A DNA stretch of 34,582 bases from Bacteroidaceae bacterium (lineage in GTDB: Bacteria; Bacteroidota; Bacteroidia; Bacteroidales; Bacteroidaceae): contig JAFYQH010000039.1 in NCBI GenBank assembly GCA_017547205.1, forward strand, positions 1 to 34,582, read 5' to 3'. Positions within the stretch are counted from its first letter, which is position 1; each line of letters opens with the position of its first letter. Shown here piece after piece: positions 24,949-33,487 of this stretch. Both the position numbers and the translations under genes were made by a program. Below the pieces are notes generated by a model. The model was not told the DNA's origin and did not search any database. It saw nothing but the letters and a program-made list of their open reading frames with translations.

Positions 24949-25605
24949 CTACCCGATATCGGGAAGTTCTATCAAGGTTATGTCCAATGGTATGCTATGC
25001 GCCTTTGCACGGTTGTGTGCCGGGATATAATTCCAGGCAATCTCATAGTCGAGGCGGCTTGTGAAACACTTTCTTATGACAGTCAGGCTTCTGTGGAGCT
25101 GGTTTTCGGTAGGGTTGGTCACCCTCTTGAATATACGTTCGGTTACGCTCGGGTTCTTACGACCAGATACAGTACGGTAGATGCTTCTGAGTTCTTCCTC
25201 ATACATATGTATGTCTTTGAGCACAATTCCTTCGGGATGGCGCAGAAACAATATGTATATGGCTTTGGGAAGTGGCTCGAGCTCTATTCTTATTTGTGGA
25301 TATAGCGGTAATGATATGTTGAACTTACTGTCGAAATGTAAAGGGCTTATCGGTGTGCTGTATCCCTCGTATATGCTGTCGGCAAGCAGGTTGTCACTCA
25401 CGCTCCAGGTACAGTTCCATTGTTCCTTTCCTTCGGCTGCTTCAATATCGGGGAGTTCGTAGCGGAACTGGCTCAGATGAAGGTGCTTTGAGTAGGAATA
25501 GGAAAAACCGGGCCGGTCGGTTCCTTTGCTTTCCTTGTCTTTAGCCATGAAAAATGGACCGGCTACACCTTTATAGGCGTTCGATGTCTTGCTGTATATT
25601 CTCAT
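24949..25605 (-). CDS. Conserved-looking protein of unknown function
   Basis: I do not recognise a named family. The 218-residue protein has no signal peptide or membrane segment. The N-terminal half is polar and aromatic-rich (PGFSYSYSKHLHLSQFRYELPDIE). The middle has LPLYPQIRIELEPLPKAIYILFLRHPEGI followed by a helical stretch (MYEEELRSIYRTVSG) and SVTERIFKRVTNPTENQLHRSLTVIRKCFTSRL, ending in AWNYIPAHNRAKAHSIPLD. I recall similar LPKA-LFLRHPEGI modules in uncharacterised Bacteroidales proteins; a small winged-helix-like fold is possible but unproven. ATG 25605 replaces an in-frame TTG at 25611. It lies upstream of thrA on the same strand with a 146-bp gap, divergent from menA. Confidence 0.65.
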   Translation of the reverse strand: MRIYSKTSNAYKGVAGPFFMAKDKESKGTDRPGFSYSYSKHLHLSQFRYELPDIEAAEGKEQWNCTWSVSDNLLADSIYEGYSTPISPLHFDSKFNISLPLYPQIRIELEPLPKAIYILFLRHPEGIVLKDIHMYEEELRSIYRTVSGRKNPSVTERIFKRVTNPTENQLHRSLTVIRKCFTSRLDYEIAWNYIPAHNRAKAHSIPLDITLIELPDIG

Positions 25606-25631
25606 AAACAAAGCGAATTTATGAATAATTG

Positions 25632-25664
25632 TTGGAATAAAAAAGCAGATAATAGTTATCTTTG
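25632..25664 (+). promoter_or_regulatory. Promoter of menA-CPBP unit
   Basis: TATCTTTG (25657-25664) is an exact -7 match; TTG at 25632-25634 lies 22 bases upstream. The predicted leader before ATG 25704 is about 33 bases. Confidence 0.5.
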
Positions 25665-25703
25665 TCTTTTCGGAATAATAACGGTATTTATTGATATATT
25701 TTT

Positions 25704-26600
25704 ATGGAAAATAGAAAACATTCATTCAAGGAATGGCTCATAGCTACACGTCCATGGTCATTCCCGGCATCGTCGATGCCGGTGTTGGTGACATTGGCCT
25801 ATCTTAACTGGTGTGGCTACGCCATTGACTGGTTGGCGGGTGTTTGGGCACTGCTGAACATTGTGATATTTCACGCGGCGGCGAACACATGGAGTGACTA
25901 TTTTGACTACAAGCGTGGTGTTGACCGCGAGGATGCCATTGGTGGCATGTCTATTGTGAGTGGTGAGTTTCAGGCTGTTGAGATTAAGAGACTTGCGGCC
26001 TGTCTGCTCTCTGTTGCTGTTGCGGTTGGCGTTAACCTGATGTACTACGCGGGCTTGCCGGTGCTTTACTTTGGTCTAGTGGGCTGTGTGCTCATTCTGC
26101 TCTATCCCTGGCTCAAGTATCACGCTTTGGGCGACTTGGATATATTCCTCACATACTCGGTGTTGCCAATTCTTGGTACATCGTTCGTGGCGACGGGCTA
26201 TATGCACAAGGAGGTGCTGTGGCTTATGTTGCCCATTGGCCTCATTACCGTGGGTATTCTGCACGTGAACAATTCGCGTGATATTGAACAGGATAGCCGT
26301 GCGGGCATAAAGACTTTTGCAATGATCATTGGCAAGCGTGCGTCGGTTGTGTTCTATATTGTCGAGCTTATGTTGCCTTTCGTGGCCATTCTTGTTGCTG
26401 CCATCTGCGGTGCTATGCCTTGGTGGTCGCTGGCGGTTGTGGTGGCATTGAAACCAGCAGTAGACAACTGCCGTGCGATGTTGAAACTCCCCACCGAGGG
26501 TATGAAGGCGCTCATTGGCATTGATGAAAAGACTGCGATGTTGCAGCTGATGTTCAGCCTGTTGCTCTCAGTCTCACTATTTGTTGCAGCAATGTTATGA
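25704..26600 (+). CDS. menA: UbiA-family prenyltransferase, probably 1,4-dihydroxy-2-naphthoate polyprenyltransferase
   Basis: Membrane enzyme that attaches the polyprenyl tail to DHNA in menaquinone synthesis. The 298 residues contain about eight or nine hydrophobic helices and both aspartate-rich UbiA motifs that bind the magnesium-diphosphate: NTWSDYFDYKRGVD (N61, D65, D68) and NNSRDIEQDSRAG (N190, D193, D197). The opening WLIATRPWSFPAS is typical of MenA. It overlaps the following CPBP protease gene by four bases. Other UbiA prenyltransferases are possible, but MenA fits best in an anaerobe that uses menaquinone. Confidence 0.85.
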   Translation: MENRKHSFKEWLIATRPWSFPASSMPVLVTLAYLNWCGYAIDWLAGVWALLNIVIFHAAANTWSDYFDYKRGVDREDAIGGMSIVSGEFQAVEIKRLAACLLSVAVAVGVNLMYYAGLPVLYFGLVGCVLILLYPWLKYHALGDLDIFLTYSVLPILGTSFVATGYMHKEVLWLMLPIGLITVGILHVNNSRDIEQDSRAGIKTFAMIIGKRASVVFYIVELMLPFVAILVAAICGAMPWWSLAVVVALKPAVDNCRAMLKLPTEGMKALIGIDEKTAMLQLMFSLLLSVSLFVAAML

Positions 26601-27217
26601 TGCGTCGCCTCTCATTTACAATAGTGCTTGCGGCCGTGTTGTGGACTGTGATGTTCAGCCCATGGACGGCGCCGCACGTCAATTTCTGGTGGATGATGAC
26701 GGGTTCTGCTTTCACTCTCTCGTTGCTTGCAAGCCTGTTTGCGCCGGGGTGGTGGAAGAGAATACGCATTACTCCAAAGGAGGTCGCATTGGGCGTGGCA
26801 ATTGCAGTTGCGCTATGGGGTGTCTTCTGGGTTGGTGACAAGCTCTCGCAAATGATGTTCGACTTCGCGCGTCCACAAGTCGATACAATATACGGCATGA
26901 AGGATGGTGAGTCTCCATGGCTGCTTACGCTGCTGATGCTCTTCCTCATAGGTCCAGCCGAGGAAATTTATTGGCGTGGATATGTGCAGAAGAGCCTCTC
27001 TGCAAGGTGGAACCCGAATATCGGTTTTGTGGTCACTACACTCATATATGCACTGGTACATGCAGGCTCGTTCAATTTCATGCTTACCATGGCCGCATTG
27101 GTCGCCGGTGCCGCATGGGGTTGGCTGTACCGTTTCTTCCCGAATCATTTTGCAGCTATAATAATATCGCATGCTGTATGGGATGTGGCAGTATTCATCT
27201 GGTTCCCGATAATGTAG
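26597..27217 (+). CDS. CPBP-family intramembrane glutamic protease (CAAX-like)
   Basis: A 206-residue membrane protein with about six hydrophobic helices. It has the Abi/CPBP motifs that form the active site of Rce1-like proteases: PAEEIYWRGYV (E122, E123, R127), a histidine in ALVHAGSFNF (H155) and a second in SHAVWDV (H192). Known members cleave prenylated or other membrane proteins, or process bacteriocins and their immunity; the substrate here is unknown. Translation starts at ATG 26597 or 26600, overlapping the menA stop, so it is coupled to menA. It is followed 32 bases later by radA. Confidence 0.85.
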   Translation: MMRRLSFTIVLAAVLWTVMFSPWTAPHVNFWWMMTGSAFTLSLLASLFAPGWWKRIRITPKEVALGVAIAVALWGVFWVGDKLSQMMFDFARPQVDTIYGMKDGESPWLLTLLMLFLIGPAEEIYWRGYVQKSLSARWNPNIGFVVTTLIYALVHAGSFNFMLTMAALVAGAAWGWLYRFFPNHFAAIIISHAVWDVAVFIWFPIM

Positions 27218-27249
27218 GGAGTGCTCCTGTTGGTTAAAAAAATAATAGA

Positions 27250-28617
27250 ATGGCAAAAGAAAAGAGTGTGTTTCTCTGTAACGGTTGCGGTTATGAATCT
27301 CCCAAGTGGTCGGGCAAATGTCCGGCCTGTGGGGCTTGGAACAGTTTCGTTGAAAAGATTGTACGCAATACTCCGGTATCGCGTTCGGCGGTTCAGCCCG
27401 GTGACAGCATGCTGTCGCAGCCTGTTCTTATAGACAGCGTAGCTACGGATGCTTTGCCGCGCATAGATATGCGTGACGGCGAGCTGAACCGTGTGCTCGG
27501 CGGCGGACTTGTCCCGGGCTCGTTGGTGCTGCTCGGTGGTGAACCGGGAATAGGCAAATCGACACTTGTGTTACAGACTATACTGGGAATGCCCGACCGT
27601 AAGGTCCTTTATGTATCGGGCGAAGAGAGTGTGCAGCAGATAAAGTTGCGTGCCGACCGCATTCCCCACAAGGCCGGGAATTGTCATATAGTGTGCGAAA
27701 CTTCGCTCGAGACGGTGTTCGTGCATATAAAGAATGTTGCTCCCGAACTGCTTGTCATAGACTCGATACAGACTATGTGCAGTGAGGCTGTCGATTCTTC
27801 GCCCGGGAGCATGTCCCAGGTACGTGAGTGTACAGCAATGCTCCTGAAGTTTGCAAAGGAGAACAACGTTCCTGTCATACTCATAGGTCACATAACAAAG
27901 GATGGAGCCATTGCCGGACCGAAGATCCTGGAACATATTGTCGACGTTGTGATACAGTTCGAGGGTGACCAACATTATCTCTACCGTGTCCTGCGTTCGA
28001 TAAAGAACCGTTTCGGCAGTACAGCCGAACTCGGGATATACGAGATGCGCCGCGAAGGGTTGCGCCAGGTAACCAACCCGTCGGAACTTTTGCTCAGCGA
28101 ACGCCACAAGGGTATGAGCGGTGTAGCCATAGCTTCGGCGATAGAGGGCGTAAGCCCGTTCCTCATAGAGGCTCAGGCACTTGTAAGTAGTGCGGCCTAC
28201 GGCACTCCCCAACGCTCTGCGACCGGTTTCGACAGCCGCCGCATGAATATGCTTCTTGCGGTGCTTGAGAAAAGGGTCGGGTTCAAGCTTGCACAAAAGG
28301 ATGTCTATCTCAATATCGCCGGTGGCTTGCGCGTGAATGACCCGGCCATTGACCTTTCGGTAATAAGTGCCATATTGTCAAGCAATATGGATGTTGAGAT
28401 TGAACCCACAGTGTGCATGGCCGGTGAGGTGGGCTTGTCGGGGGAGATACGTCCCGTGAACCGCATCGAGCAGCGCATAGCCGAGGCTGCGAAACTCGGC
28501 TTCAGACAGATAATTATTCCAAGAAGCAATACAAAAGGGCTTGATATCTCCCGATTTGGCATAGAGGTGTTGCCGGTCAACAAGGTCGAGGAGGCCTTCC
28601 GTCTGCTCTTCGGGTAA
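27250..28617 (+). CDS. radA: DNA repair protein RadA
   Basis: RecA-related helicase that promotes branch migration in recombinational repair. The 455-residue protein has all standard parts: an N-terminal zinc finger (CNGCGYESPKWSGKCPACG), Walker A GGEPGIGKST (96-105), Walker B LLVIDSIQT, the RadA-specific KNRFG motif (K252-G256) and a C-terminal Lon-like domain (NIAGGLRVNDPAIDL, GEVGLSGEIRPV). It sits 32 bases after the CPBP gene and is probably co-transcribed. Confidence 0.95.
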   Translation: MAKEKSVFLCNGCGYESPKWSGKCPACGAWNSFVEKIVRNTPVSRSAVQPGDSMLSQPVLIDSVATDALPRIDMRDGELNRVLGGGLVPGSLVLLGGEPGIGKSTLVLQTILGMPDRKVLYVSGEESVQQIKLRADRIPHKAGNCHIVCETSLETVFVHIKNVAPELLVIDSIQTMCSEAVDSSPGSMSQVRECTAMLLKFAKENNVPVILIGHITKDGAIAGPKILEHIVDVVIQFEGDQHYLYRVLRSIKNRFGSTAELGIYEMRREGLRQVTNPSELLLSERHKGMSGVAIASAIEGVSPFLIEAQALVSSAAYGTPQRSATGFDSRRMNMLLAVLEKRVGFKLAQKDVYLNIAGGLRVNDPAIDLSVISAILSSNMDVEIEPTVCMAGEVGLSGEIRPVNRIEQRIAEAAKLGFRQIIIPRSNTKGLDISRFGIEVLPVNKVEEAFRLLFG

Positions 28618-28671
28618 ACAGTATGTAGTGTTTCACGTTCCCGTTTTCACCTTTTACCTTTTAATTACAAG

Positions 28672-30267
28672 ATGATACACGAATTCCAATTGAGGGTGCA
28701 ACCGCACGAGGCTGCCAATGAGCAGTCGCTTAAGCGTTATATATCGCGCGACAAAGGGTTTGATGAACGTACCATTACTGCGGTGCGTGTCCTGCGCCGT
28801 AGCATAGATGCAAGGCAGCGTACCATATATGTCAACCTTATGGTACGTGTGTTTGTGAATGAACAGCCAACAATGGAGGAGTATGTAAGCCGCGAATATG
28901 GTAATGTCGAGGGCCGGCAGCCGGTCATTGTGGTAGGTGCTGGTCCTGCAGGGCTTTTTGCTGCACTTAAGCTCATAGAGAACGGCTTGCGTCCCATTGT
29001 GGTGGAGCGCGGCCGTGACGTTCGTACACGCAAGGTAGACCTTGCATCCATCTCGCGCACCCACAAGGTCAATCCCGAGTCGAACTACTGTTTCGGCGAG
29101 GGTGGTGCCGGTGCCTATTCCGACGGCAAGCTGTATACCCGCAGCAAAAAACGCGGAAGCGTAGAGGGGGTGCTCAACATCTTCTGCCAGCATGGCGCAA
29201 GCCCCACGATACTAGCAGATGCTCACCCTCATATCGGTACCGACAAACTGCCGCGTGTAATAGAGAATATCCGTAGCCGCATAATAGAGTGCGGTGGCGA
29301 GGTGCACTTCGGGACACGTATGGATGAACTGCTCATAAAGGATAACCGCATATGCGGCATACGTACCTGTAAGGGCGAGATTCTTGCACCGGCCGTTATC
29401 CTTGCTACAGGCCATTCGGCCAAGGATGTCTACCGTTGGCTGCATAGTAATAATGTGGCTCTCGAAGCAAAAGGATTCGCTGTAGGTGTCCGCCTTGAAC
29501 ACCCTTCGGAACTTATAGACCAGATACAGTACCACTCGCCCAAGGGCCGGGGAAAGTATCTTCCCGCAGCCGAATATAGCTTTACCACTCAAGTCGACGG
29601 CAGGGGCGTGTACAGTTTCTGCATGTGCCCGGGTGGTGTGGTCATACCTTCGGCTTCTGCAGCGAATGAACTGCTTGTCAACGGAATGTCACCATCGCAC
29701 CGCGGAGGTGCATGGAGCAATTCGGGAATGGTGGTGCAGGTGAATCCCGAGGATGTGCTGTTGCCCGACATGCGGTTGGACTGCGAGGGTATAGAATCCG
29801 TACCCGATGACTCGCCGCTGCGTGTCATGAATTTCCAGGAACGTCTCGAGCGCCTTTGCTGGGTTATGGGAAACTGCCGTCAGACAGCTCCAGCTCAGCG
29901 TATGACCGACTTTGTGCGCGGAAAGTTGAGCTATGACCTTCCCCGCAGCTCCTATGCGCCCGGGCTTGTTTCATCCCCTCTGCACTTCTGGTTACCAAAG
30001 TTCGTCTCAACACGTCTGCAACGCGGTTTCGAGCATTTCGGGCGCAGTTCAAGGGGGTTCCTTACAAGCGAGGCTACAATGATAGGCGTAGAGACCCGTA
30101 CATCATCACCGGTACGCATTGTGCGTGACAATGATACATTGCAGCATGTTGGTATCGCGGGTCTTTTCCCTTGTGGTGAGGGTGCCGGCTATGCAGGAGG
30201 AATAGTGTCAGCGGCAGTTGACGGCGAGCGTTGTGCCATTGCTGCAAAGGAGTATCTTGGGCTTTGA
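28672..30267 (+). CDS. FAD-dependent oxidoreductase of the COG2509 type
   Basis: A 531-residue flavoprotein. About 80 N-terminal residues form a small basic domain. A Rossmann FAD-binding motif follows, VIVVGAGPAGLFAAL, then VVERGRDVRTRK. Further segments are FGEGGAGAYSDGKLYTRSKK, VILATGHSAKDVYRWL, FAVGVRLEHP, FCMCPGGVV and, near the C-terminus, GLFPCGEGAGYAGGIVSAAVDG. The pattern matches the uncharacterised NAD(FAD)-utilising dehydrogenases widespread in gut Firmicutes and Bacteroidetes. The physiological substrate is unknown. No signal peptide. It stands between radA and a bidirectional hairpin. Confidence 0.88.
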   Translation: MIHEFQLRVQPHEAANEQSLKRYISRDKGFDERTITAVRVLRRSIDARQRTIYVNLMVRVFVNEQPTMEEYVSREYGNVEGRQPVIVVGAGPAGLFAALKLIENGLRPIVVERGRDVRTRKVDLASISRTHKVNPESNYCFGEGGAGAYSDGKLYTRSKKRGSVEGVLNIFCQHGASPTILADAHPHIGTDKLPRVIENIRSRIIECGGEVHFGTRMDELLIKDNRICGIRTCKGEILAPAVILATGHSAKDVYRWLHSNNVALEAKGFAVGVRLEHPSELIDQIQYHSPKGRGKYLPAAEYSFTTQVDGRGVYSFCMCPGGVVIPSASAANELLVNGMSPSHRGGAWSNSGMVVQVNPEDVLLPDMRLDCEGIESVPDDSPLRVMNFQERLERLCWVMGNCRQTAPAQRMTDFVRGKLSYDLPRSSYAPGLVSSPLHFWLPKFVSTRLQRGFEHFGRSSRGFLTSEATMIGVETRTSSPVRIVRDNDTLQHVGIAGLFPCGEGAGYAGGIVSAAVDGERCAIAAKEYLGL

Positions 30268-30275
30268 GCAGTCGG

Positions 30276-30324
30276 TATACATAAAAGAGGAACGGTGCCA
30301 ATGACCGCTCCTCTTTTATGTATA
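30276..30324. terminator. 21-bp hairpin between convergent genes
   Basis: Positions 30276-30296 and 30304-30324 are reverse complements except for one mismatch, with a 7-nt loop. It lies between the FAD oxidoreductase and convergent manA. The AAAAGAG/CTCTTTT arms provide partial T-tracts in both directions, so a bidirectional terminator is likely. Confidence 0.7.
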
Positions 30325-30333
30325 TTGCTATTG

Positions 30334-31302
30334 TTATTCTACAATCCAACTGCTCAGGATTTCGAGTTCCGTTTCGGGAACGATATTCAAACCCTTTACA
30401 GTAGCAGGAACAAGAATGCTTTCGCCCTGGCGCACAATAATACTGTTGCCGTCGCTGTCGGTTACGCTACCGTTTCCTTTCGTGCATATTAGAATCACGA
30501 AAGAGTCGAGCCCAGCAAGTTCCATGTTGTATGGTTTTGTGAGTTTGCAGAGCGATGTGGTGAAGTAGCGGCACGATACGAGCTGTGTCTGTGCGTCAGG
30601 TTGTGCATCGTAATAAGTGCGATAGTCGGGCAGTACTGTGTAGTCTATAGCAGCCTTGCTCATCTCGGTATGCAGCTCGCGCGGGTTGCCGTTGTCGTCG
30701 CAACGGTTGAAGTCGTATATGCGGTAGGTGATGTTCGAGGTCTGCTGAATCTCTGCAATGAAAGCACCGGCACCAATCGAGTGTATACGTCCGGCAGGGA
30801 GGAAGAATACATCGCCTGCATGTATGTCGTACTCCTGCAGCAGGTCAGTGATGGTGTTGTCGGCGATACTCTGCTCGTATTCATCAGGTGTTACGCTCTT
30901 TGCGAAGCCTGAGCGCAACCGTGATCCGGGGTCAGCATCGACAACATACCACATCTCGGTCTTGCCCTTAGACTGGTGACGCTCCCATGCTAGCTTGTCG
31001 TTGGGGTGTACCTGAATCGAGAGGTCCTGACGTGCATCGATGAACTTGATAAGCAACGGGAACTCCTTGCCGAAACGCTCGTAGTTGCTCTGTCCCAGCA
31101 GTGCTGCCTTGTCACGTGCAATGAGTTCGGGAAGGCTCATGCCCGCATCGGGCCCTTCCGCTACAATCGATTCATTCCCTTTTACTCCCGAAATCTCCCA
31201 GCTCTCGCCCACGGATGTCTTGTCCGATTCCAGACCTTTGTAGGGGATAAGCTTCTCGCCGCCCCAGAGCATCGACTTTAAAATTGGTTTGAATTTATAC
31301 AT
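30334..31302 (-). CDS. manA: Mannose-6-phosphate isomerase, class I
   Basis: Zinc enzyme that interconverts mannose 6-phosphate and fructose 6-phosphate. The 322-residue protein is the short bacterial type. The zinc ligands are visible in LSIQVHPND (Q and H), in KTEMWYVVDA (E) and in PAGRIHSIGAG (H). The N-terminus FKPILKSMLWGGEKL is typical. It lies 17 bases downstream of the hexosaminidase gene on the same strand, so the two form an operon. A joint role in host- or self-glycan use is plausible, the lipoprotein releasing amino sugars outside and ManA handling mannose inside. Confidence 0.93.
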   Translation of the reverse strand: MYKFKPILKSMLWGGEKLIPYKGLESDKTSVGESWEISGVKGNESIVAEGPDAGMSLPELIARDKAALLGQSNYERFGKEFPLLIKFIDARQDLSIQVHPNDKLAWERHQSKGKTEMWYVVDADPGSRLRSGFAKSVTPDEYEQSIADNTITDLLQEYDIHAGDVFFLPAGRIHSIGAGAFIAEIQQTSNITYRIYDFNRCDDNGNPRELHTEMSKAAIDYTVLPDYRTYYDAQPDAQTQLVSCRYFTTSLCKLTKPYNMELAGLDSFVILICTKGNGSVTDSDGNSIIVRQGESILVPATVKGLNIVPETELEILSSWIVE

Positions 31303-31319
31303 GATTGAAACATATTTTG

Positions 31320-33371
31320 TTATTTTACTATAATCTCATCGGTGAACAGCCAGCCACGCTGAGGTCCGCATTCTGCGCGGTAGCGTACATAGCGTCCTTT
31401 TTCCTTGCCACTCCAGCCATAGTTCTTGAACGAGAGTCCTTCGTCTCTCACCACATTATGCTCTATTGTCGCAATATCCTTGAACATCACGCTGTCGCTT
31501 GACAAAGATATGGTAACCTTCGCCGGGAACCACACGTCCGGTATGCACATCTGCATGAAATCCGCCGAAACGGTGTTTATATCTTTCTCTTCACCAAGGT
31601 CAATGGTGACATCAACGCCGCCTTTTATGAACCCTTGCCACTTTTCGTCAAGATATGTCCATCCGCCATGTATTCCGTCAACGAGTGCTACTTCGCCACC
31701 GGCCTTGTAACGGTCGTTGAACGGTGCGTATGCACTGTATGTTACGCTCTTGCCTTTTGCCATATGCTCCGACTGTGTCAGCGCCTCTTTGCGCTGGCCG
31801 AACTCGCCTGCAAGGTCAAACGCATTGTAACCGTTTGCCTTTAGCCACTCGACACTCTTTACGGCCCTCTGCCTGAACTCGCCGTAATTGCGTGTGGCTG
31901 GGTTGCTCCAGCCAATCTCGGAAATTGCAAGAATACGCGGGTAAATCATGTACTCGACAAGCTCTTCAGTCGGGATGTACTCAACCCAAAGGTTGCCTTG
32001 TACTCCATATATAAGTTTTGCCTGTTCTTCCTTCAGACCGTCTGTGGGATTGTACGAATATACCTTCTCCAGCGGCATATACGGCCCGAAAGCCATTGGC
32101 TGCGTGTGCGGAGCATCCTGGTAGGAGTCGAGGTAGCAGTATCCGCCCGGAGTCATAATGGCCTTGTGTCCGCTCTCTGTTGCAGCAATTCCACCTTCTG
32201 TTCCGCGCCATGACATAACAGTCGCGTTCGGTGCAAGCCCTCCGTCAAGGATTTCATCCCAGCCGATAATTTGTCTACCCTTGCTGTTCACGAATTTCTC
32301 TATGCGCTGTATGAGGTAGCTCTGCAGTTCATTCACGTCATCAAGTCCTTCTTCTTTCATGCGCTTTTGACATAGCGGACAGTGTGGCCATGAAGCCTTG
32401 CCGGCCTCGTCTCCGCCAATATGTATGTATTCCGACGGGAAAAGTTCCATCACTTCGGTGAGCACGTTCTCAAGGAATTCATAGGTCTTTTCGTTGCCTA
32501 TGCAGAAGTCGGCCTGTTTGTACAGTTCGTGGGTACATGAGAGTTCCGGGTATGCGGTAAGCACCTCTTCGCTGTGTGCCGGCATCTCAATCTCCGGTAT
32601 AATGGTGATATACCTCTCTGCGGCATATGCTACAATCTCGCGAATGTCATCCTGTGTGTAATAACCTCCATATGCACCCTCTGTGCCCTCTTCGACATAT
32701 TCACGGCTGCCGAACCACCAATCCTTCCAAATGGCAGGTTTGCGCCATGCGGCAAATTCCGTAAGTCTGGGGTATTTCTTTATCTCAATGCGCCATCCGG
32801 CAGCATCGGTCAGGTGCAGATGCAAGCGGTTCATCTTGAAACGTGCTATGGCATCAATCTGCTTCTTTACAAACTCCTTGCCGAAGAAGTGACGGCTCAC
32901 GTCGAGCATGAGTCCACGGTATGCGAATGCCGGTTCATCCTTTATACGGCATGCCGGGATGGTGCCGTTTCCGTCGGCGAGCTGCAGTAGTGTCTGTGCC
33001 GCATAATAAAGGCCTGCGCCTGATATTGCCTTTACGTCAATCTTTTCCGCTGTCGCATCAATGGTATATCCTTCGGGTGACGCAATGCCTTCAATATCTT
33101 TGCAAATGCTCATTGCGATACAGTTGTTGCCGCGGTCTTCACTGGCTGGCACAAAGGAGAATCCTGCGGCCTTGAAAAGCCCGGTAATTGAGTTTTTGTC
33201 GCTTTCCAGTGCATCAATGTATAGTCCTGTGACATTGTCTACAGTGAAACTCCCGTTATTGCGTTCAATCTGTCGGGGCTGTGGCAATACATTCAATCTC
33301 TCTCCACTCCTCTCGTGCGCGCACGCACATAAAATTAAAAGCGTAACAACGCCTGTTATTATTCTTTTCAT
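31320..33371 (-). CDS. Beta-N-acetylhexosaminidase, GH20, lipoprotein
   Basis: Removes terminal N-acetylglucosamine or N-acetylgalactosamine from glycans. The 683-residue protein starts with a lipoprotein signal (hydrophobic LLILCAC, probable lipidated C17), so it is exported and membrane-anchored. An N-terminal GH20b domain (about 25-140) precedes the catalytic barrel, which opens at AYRGLMLDVSRHFF. The catalytic pair is D321-E322 in HIGGDEAG; other barrel motifs are LHLHLTDAAGWR, EIEMPAHSEEV and GWDEI. A C-terminal beta-sandwich (about 560-683, with DINTVSADFMQ) resembles a carbohydrate-binding or F5/8-type module. First gene of a unit with manA. Confidence 0.93.
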   Translation of the reverse strand: MKRIITGVVTLLILCACAHERSGERLNVLPQPRQIERNNGSFTVDNVTGLYIDALESDKNSITGLFKAAGFSFVPASEDRGNNCIAMSICKDIEGIASPEGYTIDATAEKIDVKAISGAGLYYAAQTLLQLADGNGTIPACRIKDEPAFAYRGLMLDVSRHFFGKEFVKKQIDAIARFKMNRLHLHLTDAAGWRIEIKKYPRLTEFAAWRKPAIWKDWWFGSREYVEEGTEGAYGGYYTQDDIREIVAYAAERYITIIPEIEMPAHSEEVLTAYPELSCTHELYKQADFCIGNEKTYEFLENVLTEVMELFPSEYIHIGGDEAGKASWPHCPLCQKRMKEEGLDDVNELQSYLIQRIEKFVNSKGRQIIGWDEILDGGLAPNATVMSWRGTEGGIAATESGHKAIMTPGGYCYLDSYQDAPHTQPMAFGPYMPLEKVYSYNPTDGLKEEQAKLIYGVQGNLWVEYIPTEELVEYMIYPRILAISEIGWSNPATRNYGEFRQRAVKSVEWLKANGYNAFDLAGEFGQRKEALTQSEHMAKGKSVTYSAYAPFNDRYKAGGEVALVDGIHGGWTYLDEKWQGFIKGGVDVTIDLGEEKDINTVSADFMQMCIPDVWFPAKVTISLSSDSVMFKDIATIEHNVVRDEGLSFKNYGWSGKEKGRYVRYRAECGPQRGWLFTDEIIVK

Positions 33372-33391
33372 CTTGCTGTATCTTTATTCTG

Positions 33392-33399
33392 CGAATATA
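33392..33399 (-). promoter_or_regulatory. Possible -7 element for the GH20-manA unit
   Basis: On the minus strand TATATTCG differs from TAnnTTTG at one base and lies about 20 bases before the GH20 start. A TTGA at 33421-33424 is 21 bases upstream and may serve as a weak -33 element. The intervening bases are a T/A homopolymer tract. Confidence 0.4.
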
Positions 33400-33429
33400 T
33401 GATTTTTTTTTAAAAAAGTATCAATTTTA

Positions 33430-33462
33430 TTTGGAAACTGCAATAAAGGTGCTTTATATTTG
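33430..33462 (+). promoter_or_regulatory. Promoter of the ABC transporter unit
   Basis: TTTG (33430-33433) and TATATTTG (33455-33462) are 21 bases apart, matching the Bacteroidetes consensus exactly. The predicted transcript starts near 33468 with a leader of about 20 bases. Confidence 0.75.
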
Positions 33463-33464
33463 CA

Positions 33465-33486
33465 GTGTACTAATAAACTAATACAC
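33465..33486. promoter_or_regulatory. GntR/YtrA-like operator candidate
   Basis: A 22-bp imperfect inverted repeat, GTGTAC...TACAC, with 8 of 11 positions symmetric, begins three bases after the -7 element and ends one base before the ABC start codon. It would cover the transcription start. Small ABC exporters of this type are often repressed by YtrA-like GntR proteins that bind such sites. No GntR gene is visible in the window. Confidence 0.5.
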
Positions 33487-33487
33487 C

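Noticed and set aside
24952-24963. 12-bp palindrome CCCGATATCGGG
   Set aside because: Lies within the last codons of the unknown 218-residue protein, where coding constraint and chance explain it; no T-tract or stem extension.
27571-28296. 241-codon minus-strand ORF inside radA
   Set aside because: Shadow of radA; no motif.
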